Positions 1 to 6,530 of a stretch of DNA of 27,694 nt are shown one piece after another. The DNA comes from Deinococcus marmoris (lineage in GTDB: Bacteria; Deinococcota; Deinococci; Deinococcales; Deinococcaceae). Under the pieces are notes generated by a model. The model was not told the origin of the DNA, made no database searches, and was given only the letters and a program-made list of their open reading frames with translations. A program made the translations under genes and the position numbers. The first letter of the stretch is position 1; every line of letters begins with the position of its first letter. The stretch lies in assembly GCF_001949125.1 (NCBI RefSeq), contig NZ_MSTI01000026.1, forward strand, positions 1 to 27,694. Direction: 5' to 3'.

Positions 1-126
1 CCAGCCGGTGCCGTTTTGCGTCATGCTCGCCAGCAACATCCCCGCATACGCGAAGGGCAGAGCAAACACGGTGTGTTCGAATTTCACCAGATCCAGATAG
101 GTTTTCAGACGTGGGGCCAAACTCAT
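1..126 (-). CDS. UbiA-family prenyltransferase, N-terminal fragment (MqnP/UbiA-like)
   Basis: This is the first 42 codons of a minus-strand gene that runs off the left edge. It begins at the ATG at 126-124, and the peptide opens [19 protein letters not shown], followed by a hydrophobic stretch ([15 protein letters not shown]). A short basic amphipathic start, a K-F-E-H-T motif and then a first membrane helix is how UbiA-superfamily prenyltransferases of the MqnP/UbiA branch begin. These membrane enzymes attach an isoprenoid chain to an aromatic ring in menaquinone or ubiquinone synthesis. Deinococcus makes menaquinone by the futalosine route, so MqnP is the likeliest identity. The catalytic Asp-rich motifs lie outside the window. 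The gene is divergent from the tRNA cluster. Confidence 0.75.
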   Translation of the reverse strand, partial: MSLAPRLKTYLDLVKFEHTVFALPFAYAGMLLASMTQNGTGW

Positions 127-159
127 GCTGGGGGCAGCATACGCCTGCTGGCTTACCTC

Positions 160-190
160 TGGACATTATGGGCCTGACATTTGCTATAGT
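160..190 (+). promoter_or_regulatory. Probable promoter of the tRNA cluster
   Basis: The -10 hexamer TATAGT lies at 185-190 and is preceded by TGC, giving an extended -10 (182-190). A TGGACA-like -35 at 160-165 has a long 19-bp spacer, which the extended -10 could compensate. Transcription would start near 197, about 15 nt before the mature tRNA-Pro. Confidence 0.5.
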
Positions 191-211
191 GCCGCCTGCG
201 CGTGGAAGTGT

Positions 212-290
<79 letters not shown>

Positions 291-321
291 ATTTTCCCGT
301 TCCCAGCGGACACGCGCACAG

Positions 322-395
<74 letters not shown>

Positions 396-449
396 CACCC
401 AATACAAGGCTCCCCCTGCGGGAGCTTTCGTCCTTTCGAGGACGCATAG

Positions 450-548
<99 letters not shown>

Positions 549-550
549 AA

Positions 551-581
551 GCGAGGAGTCGTGCAATTTGCGTCTCCTCGC
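551..581 (+). terminator. Hairpin terminator after the tRNA cluster
   Basis: An 8-bp stem, GCGAGGAG (551-558) with CTCCTCGC (574-581), has a 15-nt loop and is followed by the pyrimidine-rich CTTCTTACCTCT. The U-tract is weak, so efficiency is uncertain. It starts 24 nt past the tRNA-Arg CCA. Confidence 0.55.
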
Positions 582-815
582 CTTCTTACCTCTACTGTAC
601 CTCTACCCCCTGAAATGACCCCTCAAGTGGGGTGCAGTTGGGACGACTGGACAGGGAAGATCCGAACCGCTCCAGGCTGCTGAACTCCCTTGAAGGCTGT
701 TCGGTTTTTGCCCTGCCGCTCACCACGGGTGTCGCGCCCGGCCCGCTCCTGAGCCGCCCACTCTCCGCCTGCTGACCCCCCTTTGAGGTGCTTTCATGTG
801 GCTCCCGTGAGGCAC
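582..815. other. Intergenic stretch with no recognised gene
   Basis: Only GC-rich sequence without a credible reading frame is seen between the tRNA terminator and the promoter of the lipoprotein gene. If the tRNA-Arg repeats bound an island, this would be its left end, but no integrase is visible here. Confidence 0.5.
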
Positions 816-821
816 TACACT
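816..821 (+). promoter_or_regulatory. Candidate -10 element close to the lipoprotein start codon
   Basis: TACACT ends 10 nt before the GTG start at 832, so transcription would begin about 3-5 nt from the start codon. No Shine-Dalgarno sequence lies in that gap. A -10 immediately ahead of a start codon is the known pattern of leaderless transcripts in Deinococcus. No convincing -35 is seen. Confidence 0.35.
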
Positions 822-831
822 CCGGGTCTCC

Positions 832-3060
832 GTGAAACGACATCTCTTTTCTTTCGTACTCACCGGGGCGCTCCTGAGCGCCTGTGGTGGCGGCTCTACT
901 CCTCCTGGCGAGAAACCTTCGGTCATTCCGCCGCCCGTCGGCGCCCCGCCAGCGGACCGCCTGACCGGCAAGCTCGCCGCCTGGCCCTACACCTCGGCGG
1001 CTTTGGATGTGGAGTTGCTCTTCAACCCGGACGCACTCGGATTCTCGCCGGTCTCCGTCCCTGCTGGCGGCGCGGTGGACCTGAAACTGCCCGAGATCAA
1101 GGCCGTGACAAGCCTGCTCGACGGCTGCGCGCTGTCGCCCGGTTTCGAGGGGGCCACAGGCCGTTACGACGTCGCGGTGTTTCAGGTGTATTCGTCGCAG
1201 GTGGACTACCTGGGACAGGTCTTCGAAAATGGCCCAGGGAACACGTCGCAGATTCGGCTCTACGCGTCAGGGGCAGGCCAGCTTAAGGGACGCGCCGAGT
1301 GCGCCGACGGCGAGGTGTTCATCTTCGACACCCCGGTGCGGGCCGGATGGAACGTACTGAGCGGTCAGTTCGACGCAGCGCAGAACACCCTGCGGCTGGT
1401 CAAGTCGGATTCGCCCTCCACCCTGGTCTTCCGTAAGGGCAAGGAAGAGGTGGCGATTTACGCGGTCAACCCGGAGCCGATCACGCTCAGGCGCGGCGAG
1501 TCGGTCAAGGTTCCAGTCAGAATCTTCCAGAACGGTGGGATCAGCGGCGAGGTAACGCTCCGCACCTACAACGGGGTGACGGTCTCGCCGGGGACGGTAA
1601 GGCTGCCAGACAATGTCGGCAAGCTGTCCGTCGGGACTGGGATTTCTGGGGCAGCAGCCCGCCCCAGGCTGAATGCTGCGTTGGACGCTGCGCAGGGCGC
1701 GCCGCTGCGTGGTCAGGCCCTCGACACGGTGCTGACACTCACTGCCGAGGACTACGCGGCTGGCCTCGACGGTGATCTGGTGATCCAGGTCCTCAGGGCG
1801 AACGGCGTGGAGGTGGGCCAGCTCGTCCTCAAGAATGCGAAGGTGCCGGTGCCGCAGCTCAGTATCGAAGCGGACGCCGTGGTGGCCCCACGCGGTCTGA
1901 AGACGCCGTGGGGCCTGACCGTCTATCCGGGGGGATACCGGGGCAAGCTGCGCGTGAGCGTCGAAGGGCTGCCTGCCGGGCTGACGCTGCCCGCACAGAC
2001 CCAGCAGGCCAGCGGTCCAGCCGGGATCACCGTCCAGTTTCCCCTGGACGTTTCCACAGGTGTCCCTGTGGGCAACTGGCCGGTGACGGTGGTGGCCGAG
2101 CAGGTGGACGACGGCGTCACGGTGAGACGCCGCGCGCTGATCACGGTGATGCCCGCGCCCGTGAAGATGCGCACGCAGCCGTATTCGATCGCGACCGACG
2201 ACGCCGGACGGCTGTGGTACCGGGACCGCCAGAGCATGGTGCGCCAGGCGGCGGACGGCAGCGCTCAGGCATTTTCCATCCCCACGTCCGCAGCCTCAGA
2301 TACGTCTGTGCGGACCGGACGCGACGGCGGCATCTGGCTGCTGAGCAGCCCCCAGGTGCGCTTTGATCCGGCGACAGGCAGCGCGGAGCTCAAGAACAAC
2401 CCCACGGACGGCTTGGGCAGTTCGTACGGCGTTCTGTTCGACAGCCAGGGCCGTGGCTGGGACCGGTACAACCTGATCCGCCGGCTGGATTACGTGCCTG
2501 GGGGAGGTCCAGACAGCGGGACGATCTCGACTGTGCCGGGCAGCGAGAACGATTTCCTGATGGACGTGGACGGCGAGCGTGCCTGGGCATACACCTCTGC
2601 GGGGAGCGGGATGCAACTGGTGATCATCGACGCCCAGACGCTGAAGCGCCGCGCGCTGAGCGTGCCCGGCGTCAACAGTTATCTGCGCGGCTTTGCGCGC
2701 GGCAGCAAACTGTGGCTCGAAGGCAGCACCCCCGGGCAACTGGCCGCGTTCGACACGGCCACCGACCAGGTCAGCCGCTACGACGTGGTGGTGGACGGTC
2801 AACCGGTGCGGGACTTCAAGGTGCTGGGCGTGGACCGCCTGGGGCGCCACTGGCTGGAGACTGGTCAAGTCGACGGTGAGCTGTATCTGAAAGAGTGGGT
2901 CCTGTATGACCCGCTGGCCCTGCGGGTGGTGACGCGCACGCCGGCGATCTTTACGAGCGGGAGCGGGGAGTCGGCGGCGGTGTCGGCTGGCGGGACGCTG
3001 TGGGTCCGGACGCTGGACGCCAGCGGGCTGGTGCCCTACGCCTACGCGTTCAAGCCCTGA
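832..3060 (+). CDS. Secreted lipoprotein with beta-propeller-like C-terminal half
   Basis: The protein has 742 aa and a GTG start, the first start codon after an in-frame stop at 808-810. The N-terminus MKRHLFSFVLTGALLSAC is a lipoprotein signal with lipobox L-S-A-C, cleaved before Cys18, followed by a Gly/Ser/Pro tether. Residues about 40-440 are beta-rich and Ig-like, with alternating valines and phrases such as RRGESVKVPVRI. Residues about 445-742 contain repeated units with D-x-x-G-R-x-W (TDDAGRLWYRD, DSQGRGWDRY, VDRLGRHWLE). These resemble the blades of streptogramin-lyase or NHL-type propellers. No catalytic residues are assignable. It probably sits on the periplasmic or outer face of the envelope and binds a ligand or polymer. 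It appears monocistronic, with a hairpin 20 nt after the stop. The function is unknown. Confidence 0.88.
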   Translation: MKRHLFSFVLTGALLSACGGGSTPPGEKPSVIPPPVGAPPADRLTGKLAAWPYTSAALDVELLFNPDALGFSPVSVPAGGAVDLKLPEIKAVTSLLDGCALSPGFEGATGRYDVAVFQVYSSQVDYLGQVFENGPGNTSQIRLYASGAGQLKGRAECADGEVFIFDTPVRAGWNVLSGQFDAAQNTLRLVKSDSPSTLVFRKGKEEVAIYAVNPEPITLRRGESVKVPVRIFQNGGISGEVTLRTYNGVTVSPGTVRLPDNVGKLSVGTGISGAAARPRLNAALDAAQGAPLRGQALDTVLTLTAEDYAAGLDGDLVIQVLRANGVEVGQLVLKNAKVPVPQLSIEADAVVAPRGLKTPWGLTVYPGGYRGKLRVSVEGLPAGLTLPAQTQQASGPAGITVQFPLDVSTGVPVGNWPVTVVAEQVDDGVTVRRRALITVMPAPVKMRTQPYSIATDDAGRLWYRDRQSMVRQAADGSAQAFSIPTSAASDTSVRTGRDGGIWLLSSPQVRFDPATGSAELKNNPTDGLGSSYGVLFDSQGRGWDRYNLIRRLDYVPGGGPDSGTISTVPGSENDFLMDVDGERAWAYTSAGSGMQLVIIDAQTLKRRALSVPGVNSYLRGFARGSKLWLEGSTPGQLAAFDTATDQVSRYDVVVDGQPVRDFKVLGVDRLGRHWLETGQVDGELYLKEWVLYDPLALRVVTRTPAIFTSGSGESAAVSAGGTLWVRTLDASGLVPYAYAFKP

Positions 3061-3080
3061 AGACCGCCTCTGAGTTGAAC

Positions 3081-3115
3081 AGCGCGCCGCCCTCCATGCC
3101 TGAGAGCGGCGCGCT
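3081..3115 (+). terminator. Hairpin downstream of the lipoprotein gene
   Basis: The perfect 10-bp arms AGCGCGCCGC (3081-3090) and GCGGCGCGCT (3106-3115) flank a 15-nt loop, starting 20 nt after the stop codon. A mixed T-rich run follows rather than a clean U-tract. Confidence 0.6.
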
Positions 3116-3555
3116 TGCGGTTGCTCCTTCCCGCCTGCTTCTGCTGTCTTCTCGCGTGGCGCCGACGCCGGTCCTCTCACGGAGCCCGCCGCCTGCCCAT
3201 ACCGTTCTGGCGTTTTCCCATCAGACGTGTCTCCGGGGTAGAGTTTTGTCACACACTCTTGGAAAAGATATGCCCCGAAAGCCTTGCCGGCCTTCTCCGT
3301 CCGGCCAGTGCGGGCGAGCGTGAGTCCCCGCAACAGGGCCGCGCCATCGTTGGTGGTCGGCTCGTCGGTGGTTCGTTCCTCTTCTCCGCCAGTGGCGAGG
3401 CGGTGATCAGGAAGACGCTCCCGAATCCCAGAGCTGTCTGGGTTCCGCTGCCGCGCACCAGTTCGCGAACTGCGCGCAGTTGCAGTAGAGCATCTGGCCA
3501 CAGCCGCCGGGTCAAAGGTGTCTCTGGGGGAAGCGGCCCGCGCCGCACCCGCAGG
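3116..3555. other. 440-bp stretch without a recognised gene
   Basis: Overlapping open frames exist on both strands, but none has a convincing start, conserved motif or extent. A 9-bp hairpin (3532-3540 with 3561-3569) straddles the stop of the RES gene and may help end that minus-strand transcript. A decayed gene cannot be excluded. Confidence 0.4.
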
Positions 3556-4026
3556 TCATCCGGGCCGCTCGGCTGCCGTGGCGAGCAGTTGCTGCACGCG
3601 GCCGTCGTATTCGAATTCGCCGTGATCCTCGAAAGTCAGGCCAGCGAACTCGGGATGGGCGGGGTTGATCAGGTAGTTGGTGCTGAGCGGCACGACGACG
3701 CTGGGAACGGCCAGGGCCAGACTGCGCGCCTGCTGCACCCAGGCGTCCCCGAAGGGCCGGGTCTGCGCGTAGTCGTGGATGTCGAGGTCGTCCGGCACGC
3801 GTTCGAGACTCTGGCCTTCAAGCGTCATGCTGAACAGCCGGTAGCCACTGAGGGTGGGGTAGTTGTGCCAGTAGGTCAGGATTTCCATCGCCACCAGCGC
3901 GGGATGCTCCGACGTGTAGGCCATCCGCACACCTGCACTGTTCCAGCAGGCCTGGCTGGGCGTGGGCACGAACGGGTGCGGGTCTCTGAGCAGGGCGAGG
4001 CGGTGGGCAAGGCGGTAGATCTTCAA
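3556..4026 (-). CDS. RES-domain toxin (NAD+-depleting type)
   Basis: The protein has 156 aa, about the usual length for stand-alone RES toxins. The family is named for Arg, Glu and Ser, all found here: Arg5 in the opening MKIYRLAH, Glu48 in ALVAMEIL, and Ser115 in PLSTNYLINPAHPEF with the family's L-I/L-N-P-x-H-P signature. Characterised RES toxins of Xre/RES systems degrade NAD+ in the cytoplasm and stop growth. The start is the rare TTG at 4026-4024. It overlaps the antitoxin stop as TTGA, so translation should be coupled to and weaker than that of the antitoxin. The order antitoxin then toxin is standard. Whether the toxin is still active is not known from sequence, but no frameshift or missing signature residue is seen. 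Confidence 0.9.
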   Translation of the reverse strand: MKIYRLAHRLALLRDPHPFVPTPSQACWNSAGVRMAYTSEHPALVAMEILTYWHNYPTLSGYRLFSMTLEGQSLERVPDDLDIHDYAQTRPFGDAWVQQARSLALAVPSVVVPLSTNYLINPAHPEFAGLTFEDHGEFEYDGRVQQLLATAAERPG

Positions 4027-4520
4027 AGAAAGGCCCCGTTCAGCAGCGCCTCGACGACGCTCTGAACCTGTTTCTCGCCGGTCCGGGTGGGGAGCAGATC
4101 GAGGGGAGCGTGGCCGCCGAGGACAGCGCTGGGGGTACGAAACCAGATGCGGGCGCCGTCCGGCCCCAGCACCGCAGCGACGCTGGCGAACACCTCGCTC
4201 GCAGTGAGGGTCCGGTCGAGGACGTCCACGCTGGGCCTGCTCTGCCGGCTGACGGTGCTTTCGCTGACGCCCAGCAGGCGGGCCGCATCGGCCTTGCGGA
4301 CGCCGAACACCTCGGCCAGACGCTGGGCCACGTCGCCCACGCCGACGCCCTCAAGCGTGCCCCCCGCGTCGCCACCGAGGACGATGGCGACTGCGCTGGA
4401 TGCAGCGAAGCCCGTGACGTATTCGAAGACCTCGTCATGCCCTCCGGCCCCCACTTGCAGGCCGGCGAACGTATGTGCCATGGGGTTGGATGCGGTGGGC
4501 TTGGGCAGCGTGCTGGTCAT
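4023..4520 (-). CDS. Xre/MbcA/ParS-type antitoxin
   Basis: The protein has 165 aa from the ATG at 4520, chosen because AGGAGG lies 6 nt upstream; the frame is open further upstream but that part spans the operator. Residues about 74-93 (VRKADAARLLGVSESTVSRQ) form a helix-turn-helix. The C-terminal portion (about 108-165) carries the ParS/MbcA toxin-binding domain, recognisable by W-F-R-T-P, L-G-G-H-x-P-L-D-L-L and the closing V-x-x-L-L-N-G-A-F. Such antitoxins block the RES active site and repress their own promoter. The perfect palindrome at 4546-4577 is the obvious operator. The first 60 or so residues are low in recognisable motifs. It is cotranscribed with the toxin, with a 4-nt overlap. 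Confidence 0.9.
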   Translation of the reverse strand: MTSTLPKPTASNPMAHTFAGLQVGAGGHDEVFEYVTGFAASSAVAIVLGGDAGGTLEGVGVGDVAQRLAEVFGVRKADAARLLGVSESTVSRQSRPSVDVLDRTLTASEVFASVAAVLGPDGARIWFRTPSAVLGGHAPLDLLPTRTGEKQVQSVVEALLNGAFL

Positions 4521-4538
4521 GTCGATCCTCCTGACCCC

Positions 4539-4577
4539 ATCATACGCAAAATGGAGGGCACACGCCCTCCATTTTGC
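4539..4577 (-). promoter_or_regulatory. Promoter and palindromic operator of the Xre/RES operon
   Basis: Two perfect 14-nt arms, GCAAAATGGAGGGC (4546-4559) and GCCCTCCATTTTGC (4564-4577), are separated by 4 nt. Read on the minus strand, a TATGAT -10 (4544-4539) follows one base after the palindrome, so the palindrome covers the spacer and -35 region. A repressor bound here would exclude RNA polymerase, as expected for autoregulation by the antitoxin. The stop of the AAA ATPase gene lies 51 nt upstream. Confidence 0.75.
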
Positions 4578-4627
4578 ACAGACTTGAGAAGAATGGCTTG
4601 TGGTCTGGAAGAGAAGGGGCCTTCCCC

Positions 4628-5704
4628 CTAGTTGCTGACGGAGATCAGGCGCTGCCCCAGGCGTTCGAGAAACCACGCCGGGATGCCAGGATCGCTGATC
4701 AGCGAGGTGGCCAGTTCCGGCGCAGTCTGGCTCAGGGTGGTCAGCAGGTAGGTGGCCTGGTCTGCCAGGGTTCTGGTCTCACCACGCGCGTCGGCCTCCA
4801 GACGGGGTAGCTCGCTGGACAGGCGGCTTCTGAGAAGCGCCAGGAGATGCGCCACCAGCGCGCGGTGCTCCAGCGGGTCCGGCAGCTTCTGCTCGCCGCG
4901 CAGAACCGCTTGCAGGGATACGCCCTGGGCGCGGCGGGTCAGCCACGCGCCGAACTCCTCGGCTTCCTTGCGGGCCACGGCGCCCTGCACGATTACTTGC
5001 ATCTGCCGGGCGTGGGCGGGACTGCCGGCGTTTTCCATGCGGTCTACGTTCCAGCCGTAGAGCGCTCTGGACGCGATGGCCCAGCCGCGCGGCGTGGTCG
5101 AGAGCTGGTCGTCGTCGCCCGGCGGCCCGATCAGGCTGCGCAGCCCGGTCTCGCCGATGAAGTCGGTGATCAGCGGATGGACGCCGTTCGCGCCGGCCCA
5201 GGTAAGCCAGCCTCTGGTGCTGCTGACCTTGAGCTGCACGTGGTACATGCGGTTCATCAGCGGCGCGGGAACTGGGCGGGCCACCGAGTTGTGGGCGGTG
5301 GGGTTGCCGGCGCAGACCACCACACTGCCCTGGGGAAAGAAGTGCGAGCCGACGCGGCGCTCGTTGATCAGCGGGAAAAAGGCGCGCATCACGTCGGGTT
5401 CGGCCCCGTTGAGTTCGTCGATAAAGATGACAGACGCTTCCGGGCGCATCAAGGTATCCGGCGGACACATCCGGGTGGTGTAGGTCTGCGGGTCGATCAG
5501 CGGCACGGCGAGGTCCTCGGGACTCATCTGAGAGCCGAGCAGGACGGAAACCGGCATGCCGAGTTCGGAGCCGAACTGCGCGACGATCTCGCTCTTGCCG
5601 ATGCCCGGTGGCCCCCAGACCATCAGGGTCTGTTCGGTGCCCATGCTGATCAGCAGGTCCTTGAGACCGTCGTGGTCGATGGTGGGGATGTGGTCGAGGT
5701 TCAG
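4628..5704 (-). CDS. MoxR-like AAA+ ATPase
   Basis: This is a cytoplasmic AAA+ ATPase of the MoxR/AAA_5 type, about 358 aa. From the proposed start, the Walker A GPPGIGKS is at 31-38, Walker B VIFIDE at 92-97, and a sensor-1 Asn in CAGNP at about 134. MoxR ATPases act as chaperones that assemble or activate protein complexes, normally with a von Willebrand factor A (VWA) partner encoded next door. No partner is seen here. The start is unsettled. The frame is open to a TTG at 5794 with no ribosome site, and its first 30 residues are Arg/Ala/Gly-rich and motif-free. A CTG at 5704 has AAGGAG 4 nt upstream and gives the natural-looking N-terminus MNLDHIPTIDHDG. The ATPase precedes the toxin-antitoxin operon but is separated from it by that operon's own promoter. 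Confidence 0.85.
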   Translation of the reverse strand: MNLDHIPTIDHDGLKDLLISMGTEQTLMVWGPPGIGKSEIVAQFGSELGMPVSVLLGSQMSPEDLAVPLIDPQTYTTRMCPPDTLMRPEASVIFIDELNGAEPDVMRAFFPLINERRVGSHFFPQGSVVVCAGNPTAHNSVARPVPAPLMNRMYHVQLKVSSTRGWLTWAGANGVHPLITDFIGETGLRSLIGPPGDDDQLSTTPRGWAIASRALYGWNVDRMENAGSPAHARQMQVIVQGAVARKEAEEFGAWLTRRAQGVSLQAVLRGEQKLPDPLEHRALVAHLLALLRSRLSSELPRLEADARGETRTLADQATYLLTTLSQTAPELATSLISDPGIPAWFLERLGQRLISVSN

Positions 5705-5908
5705 GGTTCTCCTTGAGGCTCCCGGTCCGCTGGACCGACCCGGAGCGGCGCCTGAGTTTACTGCGCGCGGGCGCGCTGAATCGGCGCGCCGCAAGTGGGC
5801 CTGACACCCTGCCCCTTCCTTATGGTCACCGTGCAGGCGAGGGCCTGCCGCGTCTCAAGCCCGGATCGCCTCCCGGTCACCGGAAAAGTATGGTTCTCCT
5901 GACGATTA

Positions 5909-6043
5909 ATACGGACTCCGATTAGAGGGTGTTGAAAACACCCGTAATCCGAGCGAAGCGAGCAGGAGAAAAACGGATTCCGGGCGTGGAGTGGAGGGAT
6001 CGGCGCTGTTCCGATTCCTGCACGAAACAAACGGAATCCGTAT
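5909..6043. repeat. Palindromic intergenic repeat (Deinococcus small-repeat type)
   Basis: The outer arms ATACGGACTCCG (5909-5920) and CGGAATCCGTAT (6032-6043) are inverted repeats with one mismatch. Inside are a 7-bp hairpin (5927-5933/5937-5943), another CGGATTCCG at 5974-5982, and the 14-mer CCGAGCGAAGCGAG (5949-5962), which recurs at 22494-22507. Short dispersed palindromic elements of this general form are known in Deinococcus genomes. It fills the gap between the AAA ATPase gene and the divergent gene at 6076. Nothing else is recognised from 5795 to 5908. Confidence 0.7.
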
Positions 6044-6046
6044 AAC
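6041..6046 (+). promoter_or_regulatory. Candidate -10 at the edge of the palindromic repeat
   Basis: TATAAC overlaps the right arm of the repeat and ends 29 nt before the ATG at 6076. The -35 match is poor. If real, the repeat itself supplies the promoter of the downstream gene. Confidence 0.35.
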
Positions 6047-6075
6047 CGGTCTGGTGCACTGATCACCGAGCCAGG

Positions 6076-6438
6076 ATGCCCAGCCCATCCAGCGACCGAC
6101 AAAAGATGGGCGAGACGCTCGGGCTGTACCGCGCCTTCGACGCGACGGCCTTCGCCGAGTCCCTGTACGCCCGCGTGCAGGAGACCGTCGAGCGCGGTCT
6201 CCTGGAGGAGCTGTTGTGTATCACGGACGATGACGTATACGCCGCCGTGACCGGGGTGGTCGACCTGCCGGACCGCATGGCGCGCAACCTCACCCGGTCC
6301 TTCGTGCAGCAGGGGGGCCGCCTGCCTGACAAACAGCGCAAGCAGTTTCCCGAGCTGACCGACGCGGAAATCCCGGCGATGACGGCGGCCATGGCCCACC
6401 TGTTCAGCGCACAAAAGACGCCGGGTGACGCGGGCTGA
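6076..6438 (+). CDS. Small cytoplasmic protein of unknown function
   Basis: The protein has 120 aa from the ATG at 6076, with only a weak CCAGG-like ribosome site. Codon use is typical of neighbouring genes, which supports real coding. There is no signal peptide or membrane segment. The sequence looks all-helical, with acidic and basic faces (for example ETVERGLLEELL and LPDRMARNLTRSF), and it contains a QQGGRLPDKQRKQFPELTD turn-rich segment before the last helix. I do not recognise the family. Its stop codon lies inside the loop of a terminator-like hairpin. It is flanked by the palindromic repeat and by the convergent SARP-type regulator, so it appears to be transcribed alone. Confidence 0.8.
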   Translation: MPSPSSDRQKMGETLGLYRAFDATAFAESLYARVQETVERGLLEELLCITDDDVYAAVTGVVDLPDRMARNLTRSFVQQGGRLPDKQRKQFPELTDAEIPAMTAAMAHLFSAQKTPGDAG

Positions 6439-6460
6439 ATATCTGGCCCGGCGTCACCCG
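6422..6460. terminator. Hairpin between convergent genes
   Basis: The arms CGGGTGACGC-GGGC (6422-6435) and GCCC-G-GCGTCACCCG (6446-6460) pair over 14 bp with one bulge. The left arm overlaps the end of the 6076 gene. Read on the minus strand the stem is followed by GGCGTCTTTT, so it may also end the SARP-type gene, whose stop is 71 nt away. Confidence 0.6.
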
Positions 6461-6530
6461 TCTGGACCTTTCCGTCCTTCAGGATCCCGCAAGCCGCCCC
6501 TTCCTCTGGCGGATATCCGGCCAGGCGATT

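Noticed and set aside
597..606. GTACCTCTAC shared with 22320-22329
   Set aside because: Ten bases is too short to claim an extended att or flank repeat; the surrounding sequence does not align.
2296..3501. Minus-strand open frame of 401 codons
   Set aside because: Most of it is antisense to the lipoprotein gene and reads as His/Gln/Arg-rich noise. Its first third (3061-3501) looked slightly protein-like but has no start signal or recognised motif.
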